From positions 41,637,725-41,701,724 of the forward strand of contig CM065682.1 of NCBI GenBank assembly GCA_017654935.2: a stretch of DNA of 64,000 nt, written 5' to 3'. The translations under genes were made by a program, and so were the position numbers. The stretch comes from Phymorhynchus buccinoides (taxonomy: Eukaryota > Mollusca > Gastropoda > Neogastropoda > Raphitomidae). The notes beneath the pieces were generated by a model. It was not told where the DNA came from. It did not search any database and was given only the letters and a program-made list of their open reading frames with translations. This document shows positions 36,876 through 49,683 of the stretch, in pieces; position 1 is the first letter of the stretch, and the number at the start of each line of letters is the position of its first letter.

Positions 36876-37106
36876 GAACTCTTCTAGCACCATGGGCGAA
36901 TGTATTCACCTAGTATATCACACTCCACTCCCACCAAATGCAAAGACATTCACTGCCAAGTGGCCTACTTTGTGTGTGTCTATTTTCACAGCTTATGTCA
37001 GTAACATGCAACACTTGAAAAAATAGCTACCCCCCTCTTGTCGGTTGTGATGCAACAGACAACCAAGTACTATAAGTAAAACAAATACATGGCACTAGAA
37101 GAGTTA
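36876..37106. mobile_element. CTCTTCTAGC-family TIR element, copy 3
   Basis: AACTCTTCTAGCACCATGGG at the left, inverse CATGGCACTAGAAGAGTTAA at the right. Opposite orientation to the other copies in its interior. Confidence 0.75.
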
Positions 37107-37263
37107 ACTTGATCCCAGATTACAAAATTTCATAAGTCAAAATAAACAAAAAGGCCATGTAGGCTAACATACACCGGTCATCCAAAAAGTAAAAATATCC
37201 AAAACGAAACATGACCTAAATGAATAAATCATTCACAACATGACCCAAATGAATACATCGTCC

Positions 37264-39000
37264 CAAGACCCAAGCTATGAACTACAACAGCTGGAATGAA
37301 TTTAAAAAGCCTTGGTTATTATTTATGATAACACAAATCTTAGGGCAGGAGGGGAGAATAGTCAGCAGTGACTGTGGTCGTATAATACAGAAGGAAGGAA
37401 GGAAGGAAGGAAGGGAATGGGCGAATAAGCATATCCATGGGAGTTTTAATAAGTTTCATCACATCGATTTCGATCACTACTAACGGCAAAGCTCTGCAAC
37501 GAATCTTGCCTGTATTCCTTCATGCATGCAAGTCGATTAGAGTCCTATTCTCGTTGTCTAGTGCCGCGAGCAAAGGACAAGTTAAAACAATTTCCACTTC
37601 AGATCTGAATAGCATGACGAAAACTGCAAGACCGAAGTATTACGAGTATATTATTATGGGCGTTTGGTGTTTGTATCATTGCTTGTTGGTTTTTGCTTTG
37701 ATATCAGTGTTTGCGCTCTTCAATTCAATCAGATTATGATATCGATTATGATAGCTAATCGATTATGATGGCTATATATGATGTTGACTTGCCATTTTCA
37801 TCGATGCTGGTGGTATATATTATAGTATTATAGGCTTACTATAGTATATGGTATATATTATCTATAGTTCGTGGATTTGTTTTTTGATTGATTTTTTTTA
37901 TATATTTTTTTTGGGGGGAGGGCAAGAAACGCACATTGGAGTGCGTAACTGATGGCGCTTGTATTAACTTTGGCACAAACCCCTACCCCACCCTTTTTCC
38001 TCAGAGCTAAGTTGATTAAAAAAATTAATGGCGAAGGACAAACGCGGCCAAGCGCAGATAGTGTAGGCCTATAACTTTGTAAAAAAAAAAAGTCAATTCA
38101 AGGGCATGAACAAAACTATACCTTGCCCAAGTCAAGAAATTTCATCTTAAACATATAACCCAAATGCATGTTCATCCCAAAAGGAACAAGACAAATCATG
38201 TTCATCCCAAAAGGAACAAGACAAATCATGTTCATCCCAAAAGGAACAAGACAAATGTTCATCCCAAAAGGAACAAGACAAATCATGTTCATCCCAAAAG
38301 GAACAAGACAAATGATTACGTCTTCATTAAAAACAATAGAAACGTAAGATAAATGAATACATTTTCATCCTAAAATACACATTACAGCACTTACCACATC
38401 TCCATTCGTCTACAAAAGAAACACCACACAAACGAATACATTTTCATCCAAAAACATGACCCGAGCGAATACATCATCATTATGAGTCAAATGAATATAA
38501 TATAGTCATCCCAAAATGAAACACGCTCCAAATGCTTACATAGTCATACAAAGCATTAGCCAAAAAATAAACATGACCCAAATTCATTCTCAAAACTCAT
38601 GACCAAATACATCATTCAAAAAATAAACATGACCCAAAGACATCATCCAAAAAGCTTACTTTAGTTTTCATGTGTTTTGAACAGTCGCCACGAGGGTTCA
38701 AACCACGTATATCATCCTTACGACGTAATTCGTCTTAAACCTATAGCCTATCATACAAACAAAACATATGAAAACATAAAACAATGTATAGCTAGCGTGG
38801 TATTTTTTATTATTGCATCCCATAGCCCACAAAGTTAGGCCGTGCTGAGAACGTCAGCCCTGTCACTTAACTTGTTGATACCAGATTACAAAACTTCGCA
38901 TAAGTAAACAAAAATACATAAAAAGGCCATGTAGGCTAACATACAGCGGTCATCCAAAAAGAACAAATACCCAAATACATAATTAAAAAAAGAAACATGA
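37264..39000. repeat. segmental tandem duplication, copy 2
   Basis: Second copy of 35573-37263. It has an extra segment of about 355 bp (37562-37918) absent from copy 1, lacks the palindromic MITE, and has a local minisatellite expansion at 38167-38313. Confidence 0.88.
38167..38313. repeat. minisatellite, 30-bp unit, 5 copies
   Basis: Unit CATGTTCATCCCAAAAGGAA + CAAGACAAAT, the fourth unit lacking 'cat'. Copy 1 of the segmental duplication has a single equivalent at about 36304. Confidence 0.95.
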
Positions 39001-40689
39001 CTCAACATTCATCTTTATCCAAAACTACGACCTCCCCCCAAAAAAAAGAAAAGAAAAAGAAGAAGCAGCATGATGACCTAAATGAATACATCATCCAAAA
39101 CATTACCCAAATGAATACATCTTCATCCAAAAACACGACCCAAACGAATACACCTAAAAACATTGCATAAACATTGCATTCCAAAAACGTGGCCCAAACG
39201 AACACAATCTAAACACACGGCCCCAACAAATACATCATTCAAATGTATGGCCAAAATGCATACATTATCCATGAACAATGAATATATCTTTGTCCTAAAT
39301 CATGACCCAAATACATCTTTGTCCTAAAACATGATCCAAATAATACATTCAAACCCCACCCAAAAAAAGACCCAAGTACACACATCATCGAAGAAAAGCA
39401 CGCCCAACACGAATACATCTTCATCCACAAACTTGGCCCCAACGCAAACATCATCGAAAAACATTACCCAATTTAATCACCTATCACAATGACCCAAATA
39501 AACACATTTGTCTAAAAGCATGACCCAAACGAATACATCTGCATCCCAAAACACGACTCAAATCAATAACTCATCCACAATTGTGGCCCAACTGCATACA
39601 GCATCCCAAAACATGACCTAAACGAATATATCATCCTCATACCATACCCACATGAAGACAATCATAATGACCCGAATGAATACATCTTCGTCCTAAAACA
39701 TTACGTAAACGAATGCATCTTCATGCATAAAATTAATATGACCCAAATTGTTCATACAAAAAGATTACTTTAAATTAATCCATCATTCAAAAACGTGTTT
39801 AACGATATTGTATTTTCATTAATGTGTCTATAAACACGCATTCATTTTTGACGAGATGCCAACGATCGAAACAACTGTCCTAGGCTGGATTCTGCCATTG
39901 GAGGAAAAACTAGCACTCATTTATTTTTTATTTTCTTGGTTTAGAACACGGATCAATACACAAGTTAAAATGGACCAATTTTGATTCCGATGTTCATATT
40001 GATAGACATTTTGACACAAAAGCTGCATTACATTTAACTATTTTACACTGCAAATGCACCAACCTTTAGTCCTTCAGACCAGTGGCAGTGCTCAACATTA
40101 CACTGGGATTTCTTTTATACCTTACTTTTCATCCTCTGATAAGTGTCGTTTCAAATTCAAAATTTCGAATATTGTGTCTTTTTACCTAATTTGTTTTTCA
40201 CTCCTAATGTATTTGAGTGCTGGATTGTTGTTTTTCAGGACGGGGTGAGTGTGTCTTTTACTAATATATAAAAAGGAAATATCACTGTGGATCTATCCTC
40301 TTGTTGTCCATCACAGTGGGCTATCTCATATCCTCCCGTACGGGTTGGTACGAACACAAGTTGTGACAGTGATAGGTATATAAATGGATAGCGTATTTAA
40401 ATGGGGTAGAAATGACATAAAAAGTAGCTCAAACAGGCACAGGTGTTGGTAATATTTCAGCTGACCTAATTCTGGAGTACCAAAGGGAAAGCTATTCAAC
40501 TCGATGGATAACTAGTAATCAATAGATTCTTCAAAATAATGAAGGCAGATAATTCAAAGAAAAAGAACTACAGGTAAAAGAGAAAGAGAAAGAAGTTTTT
40601 TGTGAAACGCTTACACGATTGTATTTTCATGTTGTTTCACGCAAGTTTCTGACTTTTAAGTTCCAAATAATTGCCGAACATTGAGAATC

Positions 40690-41165
40690 GGAAACAAACA
40701 CTTTGAACATCAACCGTAAAAACGGAGGTTTATCTACGTTGCGATTATGTTATCTGAAAGCTGTGGTTAATTGCAACATCTACGTTGAAAATATTTATCC
40801 GAAAGCCGTAGTTCATTGCAATATCTAAGTTGAGAATGTTTTATCTTAAAGCTGAGGTTCATTGCAATAATATATCTACTTTGAGAACGAATTATCTAAA
40901 AGCTGAGGTTTATTATAATATCTACGTCTAGAATGTTTTCTAAAAGGTACGATTTGTTGCAAATACGTTGGGAATGTCTTATTTTTACAAAATAACATTC
41001 GTTACATCTACGTTGACAATGATTTTTCATTCAAAAATATATTGAGATTCATTGCATTGTCTACGTTGACATTGTGTTAATTAAACACCGATTTTCATTG
41101 CACTATTTACATTTTCAATGTGTTATTTCACAAAACCTGATTCATTGCAATATGAATGAGGGTGT
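40690..41165 (+). repeat. degenerate 55-60 bp array, left arm
   Basis: About seven units of the type 'aaagctgaggttcattgcaa' + 'tatctacgttgagaatg' + 'ttatct'. The same unit in reverse complement forms 44970-45690. Confidence 0.8.
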
Positions 41166-42621
41166 GCTGTCATTTCAATGTCTACTGCTTCAACAATGTG
41201 CTATCTACAAGGGTGTCAGAGCGAGCAAATCCAGAAACCTGAAAGTAGAATGAAATATACAAATGCAATTCCTGGATACCTAAAACCTGGAACTAATCGT
41301 CAAGAATTTTTGTTGAAGGGTGGGGGTAGATGGGGGCACACGTCTCTGAAAACTGCAAACTATAATTACATATTTCTAAAATGTTGTTGAGGGGGGGGGG
41401 GGGCTTTTGAGGAGTGTCGCGAAATCTCAAAACCGAAACACTTATTAACAGCAAAACTACGATCTAATGCTGGCGCACAATGACCCAGACAGTCAGGACC
41501 CCTTCAGCAGGTCTAAGCATGATGCGCCAGGGCTTTGGAACTCGGGTTAATTGGTAATTATACAATGGAGTGGGAAGAAGGGTTCGGAGGGGGTGAAGGT
41601 GAGAGGGGATGGGTGCTATGATGTTTCTCCGTTTTGCAAGTCTGCATCATTCGACACAACAAAAAAGAAAAGGACACGAGTGCTCTTGAAGGTGTTTTAT
41701 CTGCTAGCAAGAAAAATGCAATTATATGTACTTTAAAATAAAAATGTATCACACACAAAAAGAATCGTAGTTTTACCCTTGAATGAAAGTAGTTTGTGGT
41801 TTGTTTGTTTTCCCAAATCTTTAGAAAAAATTGCATCTTAGTTATTCTTAAGATTACAATAGAGAACGTACTACATTTTCTATTGGAATCCATATGCCTA
41901 ATTTAAATATACCGGTATACAAAATTAACCAAGTCATTCTTAAGCTCTAATGAAGCCACACAATATATGCCTCTCAAATAGAATTCTGGTTATTGTGAAA
42001 AGATTTTTTTAAAATTAATTTATTGATGCGAGTAGGAAGGGGTGGGCAACCCCAATATGCAGATTTACATCTGTTATGCTGTCGACATGTCTTCCGAAAT
42101 CGTTACAGAACAAAACATCAAGCTGGAACATCCATTTTGTTGCTATGCAATGATGATTTCGACTATAGTTGTGTGGAAAGTTCAAGGAACCAAAATTGTA
42201 TGCATTTTTTTGTTTTTAACAAACAAGATATGTGAAACAAACTGATAACCAACATTTCTCATTAGCTTGGGGAGGGGGTGGCGATGGGAGGGGGTGTGCG
42301 TATGGTAGACCTCCGCGAATCGCGGAAAATCCGCGAAACAGTTTGAAACAAATTTTAAAATGGCATGAAAAAGTGAAGATTTCACTCATTTATTGAATTT
42401 GATTGAATTTTCTTCTGCCAATATGCAGGCCATTTTCCTTGAAAACCACTTTGCCCCCACTACCATGCCTGCGGCGTTACTCAAGCCTGCAGCATTCCAC
42501 ACAGCAATAAAAGGGCGGGAGTAGGTTAGAAGTTCCTTGATCCGCTAGTAACAAGAAAGCAGGTAAGAATAAAATGTTTACTCACATAGAAACAATTGTA
42601 ACTAACGACATGCCCTCCCCC

Positions 42622-42752
42622 TAAGACAGAGTGTGGCTGCTCACGTGGCGGGGTAATCAGAAACGGTCACACACGTAATGTTATCTGTAGCTGATGCACT
42701 TGTACTACAGTGGTCAAGTGCTTCCGCTGTCGGGGTGATCCCTGGATTAGTA
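42622..42752 (+). mobile_element. molluscan-type SINE fragment
   Basis: Matches the central part of 12112-12302 (GAGTGTGGCTGCTCACGTGG, GGGGTAATCAGAAACGGTCA, GGGGTGATCCCTGGA). Both ends missing. Confidence 0.65.
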
Positions 42753-42786
42753 ATTGTGTTTAAAACATTTCCACATGCAATGAACT

Positions 42787-43023
42787 TTAACCCTTTCACC
42801 GCCAGCCATATTTCAGCCAGAAATGTCCATTAAATTTACCTGGGTAGAGAACAAAATCCATCTGCAGTATTGGGGATTCTTCTGTGACATCTATAAAATA
42901 AGGTCGATCCTTACTTTCCAAATCTAAGGCAATAGAGTCTTTGGATAATAGACCCCAATTTGATGCCGTTAGGTGTTAAATCACTGTGGTGCTAAAAAGC
43001 TACTTTGGCGGTGAAAGGGTTAA
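42787..43023. mobile_element. piggyBac-like MITE, TTAACCCTTTC family, copy 2
   Basis: TTAACCCTTTCACCGCCAGCC and its inverse TTTGGCGGTGAAAGGGTTAA bound 237 bp, with TTAA at both ends. Confidence 0.85.
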
Positions 43024-43103
43024 AAAACTGAATTTTAAATGTTGGTATTGATATGACAATGAGAATTTTAAAAAATCATTTTCGATCTTATTTTCTTCTT
43101 TAA

Positions 43104-43144
43104 ACCTCCCCTCCCCCCCCCCTCCCTCCCCTCCCCCCCCCCCC

Positions 43145-43214
<70 letters not shown>
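43104..43214. repeat. poly-C tract, about 70 uninterrupted C
   Basis: C-rich from 43104, pure C from about 43146 to 43214. The opposite strand is a long G run with quadruplex potential. Length uncertain in any assembly. Confidence 0.95.
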
Positions 43215-43216
<2 letters not shown>

Positions 43217-44969
43217 CACTATCCAAATAATTTAAAACTCTGATGAAGCAACAAAACATGTGCCCTTTTGAATAGGAACCTGTATAATGCAAAAAAGGAA
43301 TTTTGAAAAAACCCATTGACGCTCATTTCATGATCCAGTTTGTAAAACGACGGGAGTAGGAAGGGGTGGGCGAATCCCCCGCCAAAACCCACCTTTGGAA
43401 TACATTTCAATCCTACGTTTCAAACTGTTTACCATAATTTCGCAAGAATTTGTTACAAAGAGAAGGTGGGAGAAAGGCGGAGTGGACGCAACTCTTTCCC
43501 GAGCCCACCTGAATTCTGCCAATATGCAGATTTGTATCCGTTATGGTCTCCACAGAGATCGTCTCAAAACAAAAACCCATGATGGAACACATGCTTTGTT
43601 GCTATGCACTGCTTATTTGTTTTGTAGACACGAGTACGCGGTCATTCCTGGAAGCTATATTTTCTCTTGGTGTACAAGGTGCGTGGAAATGTTTGGAAAC
43701 AAACTGATGACAGACATTTACTAGCCGATGTATGAATATCTATTGTTCGTTTACATTATAAGATTTGTCTAAGTGCTTGCGGGGAGAAGCTCATGTATTC
43801 TGTACTAAAACTAAAAAGTTCGAAAGGTGGTGGGGTGGTGGTGGTGGTATGATGGTTTATGCTGCTCAAACTTGCAGCATTCTGACAACAAAAGAAGGAA
43901 AGGACAGGACTGAGCAAGAAGGGGCGTCTTATCTGCTAGCAAGAAAATGCAGTAACATTCTTTTAAATCGCCACTCAGAGAAAACAAATGGCATGGTCGA
44001 AACAATTACCCTTAAAAGAAAGTAGAGAGTGATTTCCATTTTTTCCCCACAAATCTTTTAACAAAATAAAATTTTCAACTTGGTATTGTAATGTTAAGAT
44101 CATAATAGAGGACAATATATATTTTCGATTTTGCATTTATATGTCTTATATGAGTAAAAAGAACATTACCCAAATCAATCTTAAACTCTGATGAAGCAAC
44201 ACAATATATTCCTTTCAAATAGGCTCCTGTACATAGCAAAAAAGAGACTTTTGAAAAACACCTTGATGTTCCTTTCAGGAAAACAAATTGAACAAAAGAG
44301 ATAACCCGCCATAACCCACCTTTTGAATGCATCTTAAATGTAAATTTCAAACTTTTTTTTCACAATTTCGCAAGAATTTGCAACGACGAAAGGTAGGAGA
44401 AAGGAAGAGTGGATGCAACCCTTCCCCAAGTCCACCTTGCCCCATTGGTTCTGAAGTCTGCCAGTATCCAGATTATGTACATCTGTTATGCTCTTTAAAC
44501 AGATTATCTCCCAAAAGAAATCAAGCTGGAACATCTACAGTATTTTGTTGCTATGCAATGATGATTTCAGGGTTAGTGTGTAAACTCCAAGAAACAATCG
44601 GGGTGGGGGTGGGGGTGGGGGGGTTCTTTTGATTTTTGTGAACAAGATCAGTGAAATTTTCTGGAAACAAGCAAAGTAAGCAACACATCATTGGCTCGAT
44701 TTAATATGACCTGGATTTTTGAGTATTTGTAGTTACAATTTGTTTACAGAATAAAATTCACAAATTGTTTTGTGTTAAGATACTCTATACTGTTTTTATG
44801 CTAAAAACGGAAAGTGAACTAAACTAAAAGGTTAAAAAATAAACGAGACACTTTGTATGGATTGTCACATAACGGAGACTTGTGAATGAAACAATATCTG
44901 TAGCAGGGTCATTTAAAAGTATGGAAGGGAAGGATTGGGCTATGTTAGTGTAAGGTCAGCCTTGCTCTG

Positions 44970-45690
44970 ATGGAATCTGCAGCTTTCACATTTTTTATAC
45001 CGCTACCGCTTCCTCGATGTAGATGTAATGAACCTTGGCTTTCAGATAACATACCTTCCTTCTAGATGTAGCTCTAAACCTTGGCTTTCGGATTACATAA
45101 ACTTACACCATCATGTAGATTTGCAATAAAGCTCAGCTTTTAAACACACCTTCCAAGCAGATATTGCAATAAACATCAGCGTTTAGATAACATACCCTCC
45201 ACGTATTACTGCAATGAACCTCCTCGGTTTTAACATAATCTCAACGTACATAATGCAATAAACCTCAGCTTTTAGATAATATGTTTCAACGTAGATGTTG
45301 CAATGAACATACACTTTCAGATAATACAGTACAGGAGGCCTTGAAACGAACCTCATTTTTTGAAAAGCATACCCCAATGTATATTTTGTAATGAACATTT
45401 TCTTTAGATAACACACCTTTCACTCAGATATTGCAAAAGCAACCCCAGCGTTCACAGAACATACCCTCAACATCGATATTGGAACGACCATCCCCATTTA
45501 GATCATAATCAAATGTTGTAATGAGCCTCAGCTTTTAGATAACATACCCTTCACGTATATATCAAATGAACCTCCGCTTTCAGATAACACATTCACTTAG
45601 ATATAGAATGAACCTCCACTTTCAGATAACACACCCTTCACATACATATTAAATGAACCTCCGCTTTGATATAACATATGCTTCACGTAG
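44970..45690 (-). repeat. degenerate 55-60 bp array, right arm (inverted)
   Basis: About a dozen units 'gtagatnttgcaatgaacct' + 'cagcttt(t/c)agataacata'. They are the reverse complement of the array at 40690-41165. The last units (45530-45690) are the best preserved. Confidence 0.8.
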
Positions 45691-45699
45691 ATATCGAAT

Positions 45700-46790
45700 T
45701 ATACTAAGTAATGTCAGATAAGTATTATGGTGTTTAGTTCACTGCACAAGTATTTTCACACACTTGTGATTGTAACGTTTGAAAAAGACCCCCCCAAAAA
45801 AGAAATAAACTACTAGGACTCGCCCCATTCTGCAGGAATCAGAGATGGGAAAAAAGCACAGCTTTAGTTGGAAACAATATTGTGTCAATATCAAGGGTAC
45901 AAAAAAGTGATAACATTGGTGAAGCTGTAACTTGAAGGGAAGCTCATACACTGAGGAAGAGAGACTAGAAATGAATACACACAACAATAAATCATAGCAA
46001 GGACAAAAAGGAGAACACAATAACAAAATAAATCAAGTTGAGGCCTGAAATATTAAGATACAGAACAAAACGAGAACCTCCAAACTGGATAGTATATATT
46101 CACATTAATAAGACCGTCAGTTGCACTGGGGAAATGACCTGCTATCATGAACTTGTGCTTCCGACCTGTGCCTATTTTGTCGGATTACATAATAGTCATT
46201 GAATTTAAAATTTTGATCTTTGGTCCAAATGATTATCAGCACAAATATTGTTGTAGTTCAAGGCCTGCAATCGATGTATTGATAACTCTGGTGCAAACCA
46301 AACAGCAGGACAGAAGGAGGAGGAATAAAAGAGGATAGCTGGGGATTCACGAGAATGTCTATGTCCAGGATGTGTTGCTTACAAATTATGTTTACAATGA
46401 TGGCTCCACTTGATGCCCAATCATATCAATAATTCAGCGGTACCTAGCATGTCTATGTCTGGGAAGTGGGATTTGTGGAATGAGCATCTCTGGATCTGTG
46501 GGGCACGATGTTATGTAATAAAATGCAACGTTATTTGTCTAAGTAATAATATTTTATTTGCTTTCTATTTGTGCTTTTGGTCCAAAGTATCCATTTATAT
46601 TGGTGATGCATAATACAGTTAAGGCTGTAGAACCAGTATTTTTTAAATGTCATATTGAGCGTTTGGGGCTGATCTACAGTACAATCCAAAAGTTTAGGTA
46701 GTAAGTGTGCTCCGTTATAAAGCCGAAGCTTTCAATGTCCACATATTTAGTCAAATAATCCTAAATGTTAAATTAATAAGTTCTTCATAG
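45700..46790. other. non-coding, no gene recognised
   Basis: No coding frame, repeat family or TIR structure was identified. Confidence 0.45.
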
Positions 46791-47375
46791 TTCCGTCGAC
46801 AGCCCAGGTCATCTCAGGACTGTCACCACGTAAAGTTCAATCACGAATTACAAAACACAAATCAATGTATCTTACCAACGCTCAACAACTTGAAAGTATG
46901 ACTAAAAAATTGAATAATTCATAACATAATACTATCATTGTACACTATAGCCCATAAATCTAGGCAGTGCTGGAAACGTCATTCCCCCTTGTCGAGTCCA
47001 GATTAGAAGGGAAAAAACAGCAAAAAAAGGATAAACATCTATATTTAAACTACATAAAAAGCCCATAATTATAGGCAAATGTGCACTGCAGAGTGGACAA
47101 CGGGTGCCCAACCAAGTGCACAATATCTAACATATAGATGCCAGTGAATAAAAAAAGATGGCATCGACATAAATTGTTAAAAGGAAAATGTTTAAAGGGT
47201 TTTATAGAAAGAAAGAGACGAGAATGGTCCTGTAAGGGAGAAAGACAGTAGATGTAAAAAAAACACAGGGAAAAGGCAGATTAAAAAAGATGGACATATT
47301 AAAGGAAGTCAAGCCTAGAACGTCCTGAAGGTGGGGGAACTATCCCCACGGGGAGGGACTTGTGGATAGTGGGGT
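46791..47375. repeat. long dispersed repeat, copy 2
   Basis: Collinear with 3318-3935 from TAGTTCCGTCGACAGCC to TATCCCCACGGGGAGGG. Followed by a (TG)n(G)n tract at 47471-47506. Confidence 0.75.
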
Positions 47376-48067
47376 CGACCAGCTCCCTAAATGGAGGCAC
47401 GGGGCATCCACCCACTGCCGGTGTCCTCTTAGTGAAAAGCTCCCCCACCATGCAGGGTGGAAGCTCGCGAGGTGTGTGTGTGTGTGTGTGTGTAGGGGGG
47501 GGGGGGTCATAAATGTGAAGGTAGAGGTGCTTTCCCTTGCAAACACTGCACACGCTTTTACAATTATGGCAAAGTTTGGGCCTTGGATTCATAGTAGTTC
47601 GAGTTTATGTTTTGCCCAGATCTTAAGATTTTGAGTAGATCCGTACAGACTGTCCATCTGAGAAAATTACATTTTCGAAGACTGCACACAAAAAACATGG
47701 CTTTTAAGTTTTGCTGTTATCAAACGGTGTTTACGTCATAGTTTTCAAATTGTAACTGTTGTTTTGATCCAATCACTCTCCAAACGATAGATTTAAACAT
47801 CCAGACTGTCTTTGTATTAATATCAGTTTAAAAGAATTGACACTGCATTAGTCCACAAAGAAAATACTGACCAAGTCACCCAAGGCCACTATGTCCCTTA
47901 TGTTCCTCCAGTACCTTTAATTTCGTCCATACTACCAACAGCACAAGCAAAACAATGCAAGGTTTTCAAATAGCCACAAAATGCACGAGTAGCTACAAAA
48001 TATGTTCAATTAAAAAAACTTTCCAAAATTAATGCATATACTTAAGTTATTTACAAGTCAAGAGCGC

Positions 48068-48081
48068 ACGCGCGCTCGCGC

Positions 48082-48114
<33 letters not shown>
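48068..48114. repeat. (CG)n(CA)n tract
   Basis: Alternating purine/pyrimidine, Z-DNA prone. Confidence 0.9.
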
Positions 48115-48119
48115 TTCTC

Positions 48120-48308
48120 TACCTTTTGCTTAGCCAAGCTGACGCCTTTAGGTTTCATGACGCAGAGCTGAACCCAAACTGGTAGCCTTTCTAGTGGACT
48201 GGGGGGATCTTGAATGGAGGTATCTTTTGAGGACCACTCCATTTCTCTGTGAGGGAACGCAGGATGGATAATTTGCCAGGACTGGTCATTGTGCTGCTGG
48301 GCTGGTTG
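48120..48308 (-). other. possible additional exon, unassigned
   Basis: An open minus-strand block has a good acceptor (...CCATTTGCAG) and donor (CAAAAG|GTAGAG). One frame is open throughout (QPAQQHNDQSWQIIHPAFPH...), but another partly open frame competes. It may belong to an alternative transcript of the small gene upstream, or may be chance. Confidence 0.25.
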
Positions 48309-48542
48309 CTGCAAATGGACCAAAGTGGATATAACAGAGCATGTCATGGATTTGGTTTGTTTTTGTTATTTTTAATACATTCCCCCCCTTGCAATAAAAA
48401 ATAAATAAAGGTACACAATAAGGGCCTGCACATGGGAACAAGGACAGATAAACAGTAATTGGTCATACAGTGTAGTGGCAACTATTTTCTAGGAGCAGGT
48501 GTGATCTGAATGTGATGGTAATGAAACACACACACCTTTTGG

Positions 48543-49650
48543 TCAACAAGCAGGCTCCATTATATGGACCTCGAACTCGTGAAGACCATGACGAGATTGG
48601 TCCCATTTCTTGTGTAGAGGTGGCAGGGTGAACTCGCAACCAGGAGGGGAGATCACAGTGCAGGGTTGACAGAGGCCTGCATAGATTAAACACACTGTTA
48701 GACAACGTGAGAAAAATGTTAATGTTAACATACAAGTAAAACAAATGAAGGGGTAGGGTTAGGTTTGGGGCTGGGGTTGGGGTTGGTGTTCCAGGGGGGT
48801 TGTTAGCTGAATATGTTCCTAAGATGCGGCTTTGTGTATGGTGGGAGGGGCAGAGGCGGAGAGATGGAGTTGGCCGGGAAATGGGGGGGGGGGGGGGGGG
48901 GGGCACATCTTTACCTTTGCCATTATTCAGAAAACTTATTTAGCTCATTAGCTTAAAGCTCAATGCGCTTTACAAAATCACTAGGAAGTTAAAAAGCGAA
49001 TACAAAGGCATATGACGCACACACAGGCGCAAATACGCAGAACACGTACACATTATAAACATACCATTGAATAAAGGAAATCGAAGGCAAGAAATGTACA
49101 CAGACTCAATATACATTCAGGAACGCAACAAATCAAATTATAACAACAATATTAGGGACAAAAAAGAAACGTCTACGCGATCTCACGTGCATTTGATCAA
49201 CACTGCACAGACGTGCGCGCGCATAAACTCACTCACAAACATCACACGCATACATTGACGCAAACAAATATGCCAAGCAAAAACAAGTATTCCCGTTAAT
49301 AAAGAACTTGACAACAAGAACTTCGTGTACATCGGTTCATATAATTTCGTGTTGATACATAAATTATTAGTCTAAGTAATACACATAAGCATACGTAGGC
49401 ATATGTGCGTATGGTCCGACACGTGCAACTCGGCTAATAGATTATCAGTGACAGTGGATAATCATTCCATTATACTAGAAAACAATCATCGATTGATATT
49501 TTTAAAGCAATGTTTGTTCATCATTTTTTGTTCTGATGGTACATTTGTTTGAAATGGTGTATTCCAAATGCATAATTCTGCAAACGATTCATATGAATGA
49601 GTTCCGGTTCCTGAAAAATTGAAATTGCTTTTTGAAAGATTAAATAAACT

Positions 49651-49683
<33 letters not shown>

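Larger units (their letters stand above)
35573..37263. repeat. segmental tandem duplication, copy 1
   Basis: Matches 37266-39000 in order: the AAGCTATGAAC start, GCCTTGGTTAT, a (GGAA)n run, CACATCGATTTCGATCACTA, TTCATGCATGCAAGTCGATT, GGCGCTTGTA, AACTTTGGCACAA, GTGTAGGCCTATAACTTTGT, then the 35-40 bp array. Copy 1 carries the 214-bp palindromic MITE that copy 2 lacks. Confidence 0.9.
36300..39780. repeat. degenerate 35-40 bp array
   Basis: Dozens of imperfect units of the type 'aacatgacccaaacgaatac' plus 'atcttcatccaaa'. It is clearest at 39080-39780 and also present in both copies of the segmental duplication. Units are strongly diverged, indicating an old satellite-like array. Confidence 0.75.
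41550..44700. repeat. three diverged copies of a composite unit
   Basis: Copy 1 41550-42290, copy 2 (partial) 43215-43740, copy 3 43745-44690. Shared blocks: TTATCTGCTAGCAAGAAAA, CTCTGATGAAGC(C/A)ACA, GAGTAGGAAGGGGTGGGC, AATATGCAGATTT, GTTGCTATGCAATGATGATTTC. The spacing differs and two MITE/SINE insertions separate copies 1 and 2. No conserved open frame. Confidence 0.8.

Noticed and set aside
48463..48906. 147-aa minus-strand open frame as one exon
   Set aside because: Its upper half is translation of a poly-G/TTAGGG-like repeat arm; only the part below 48677 looks exonic, and in a different phase.
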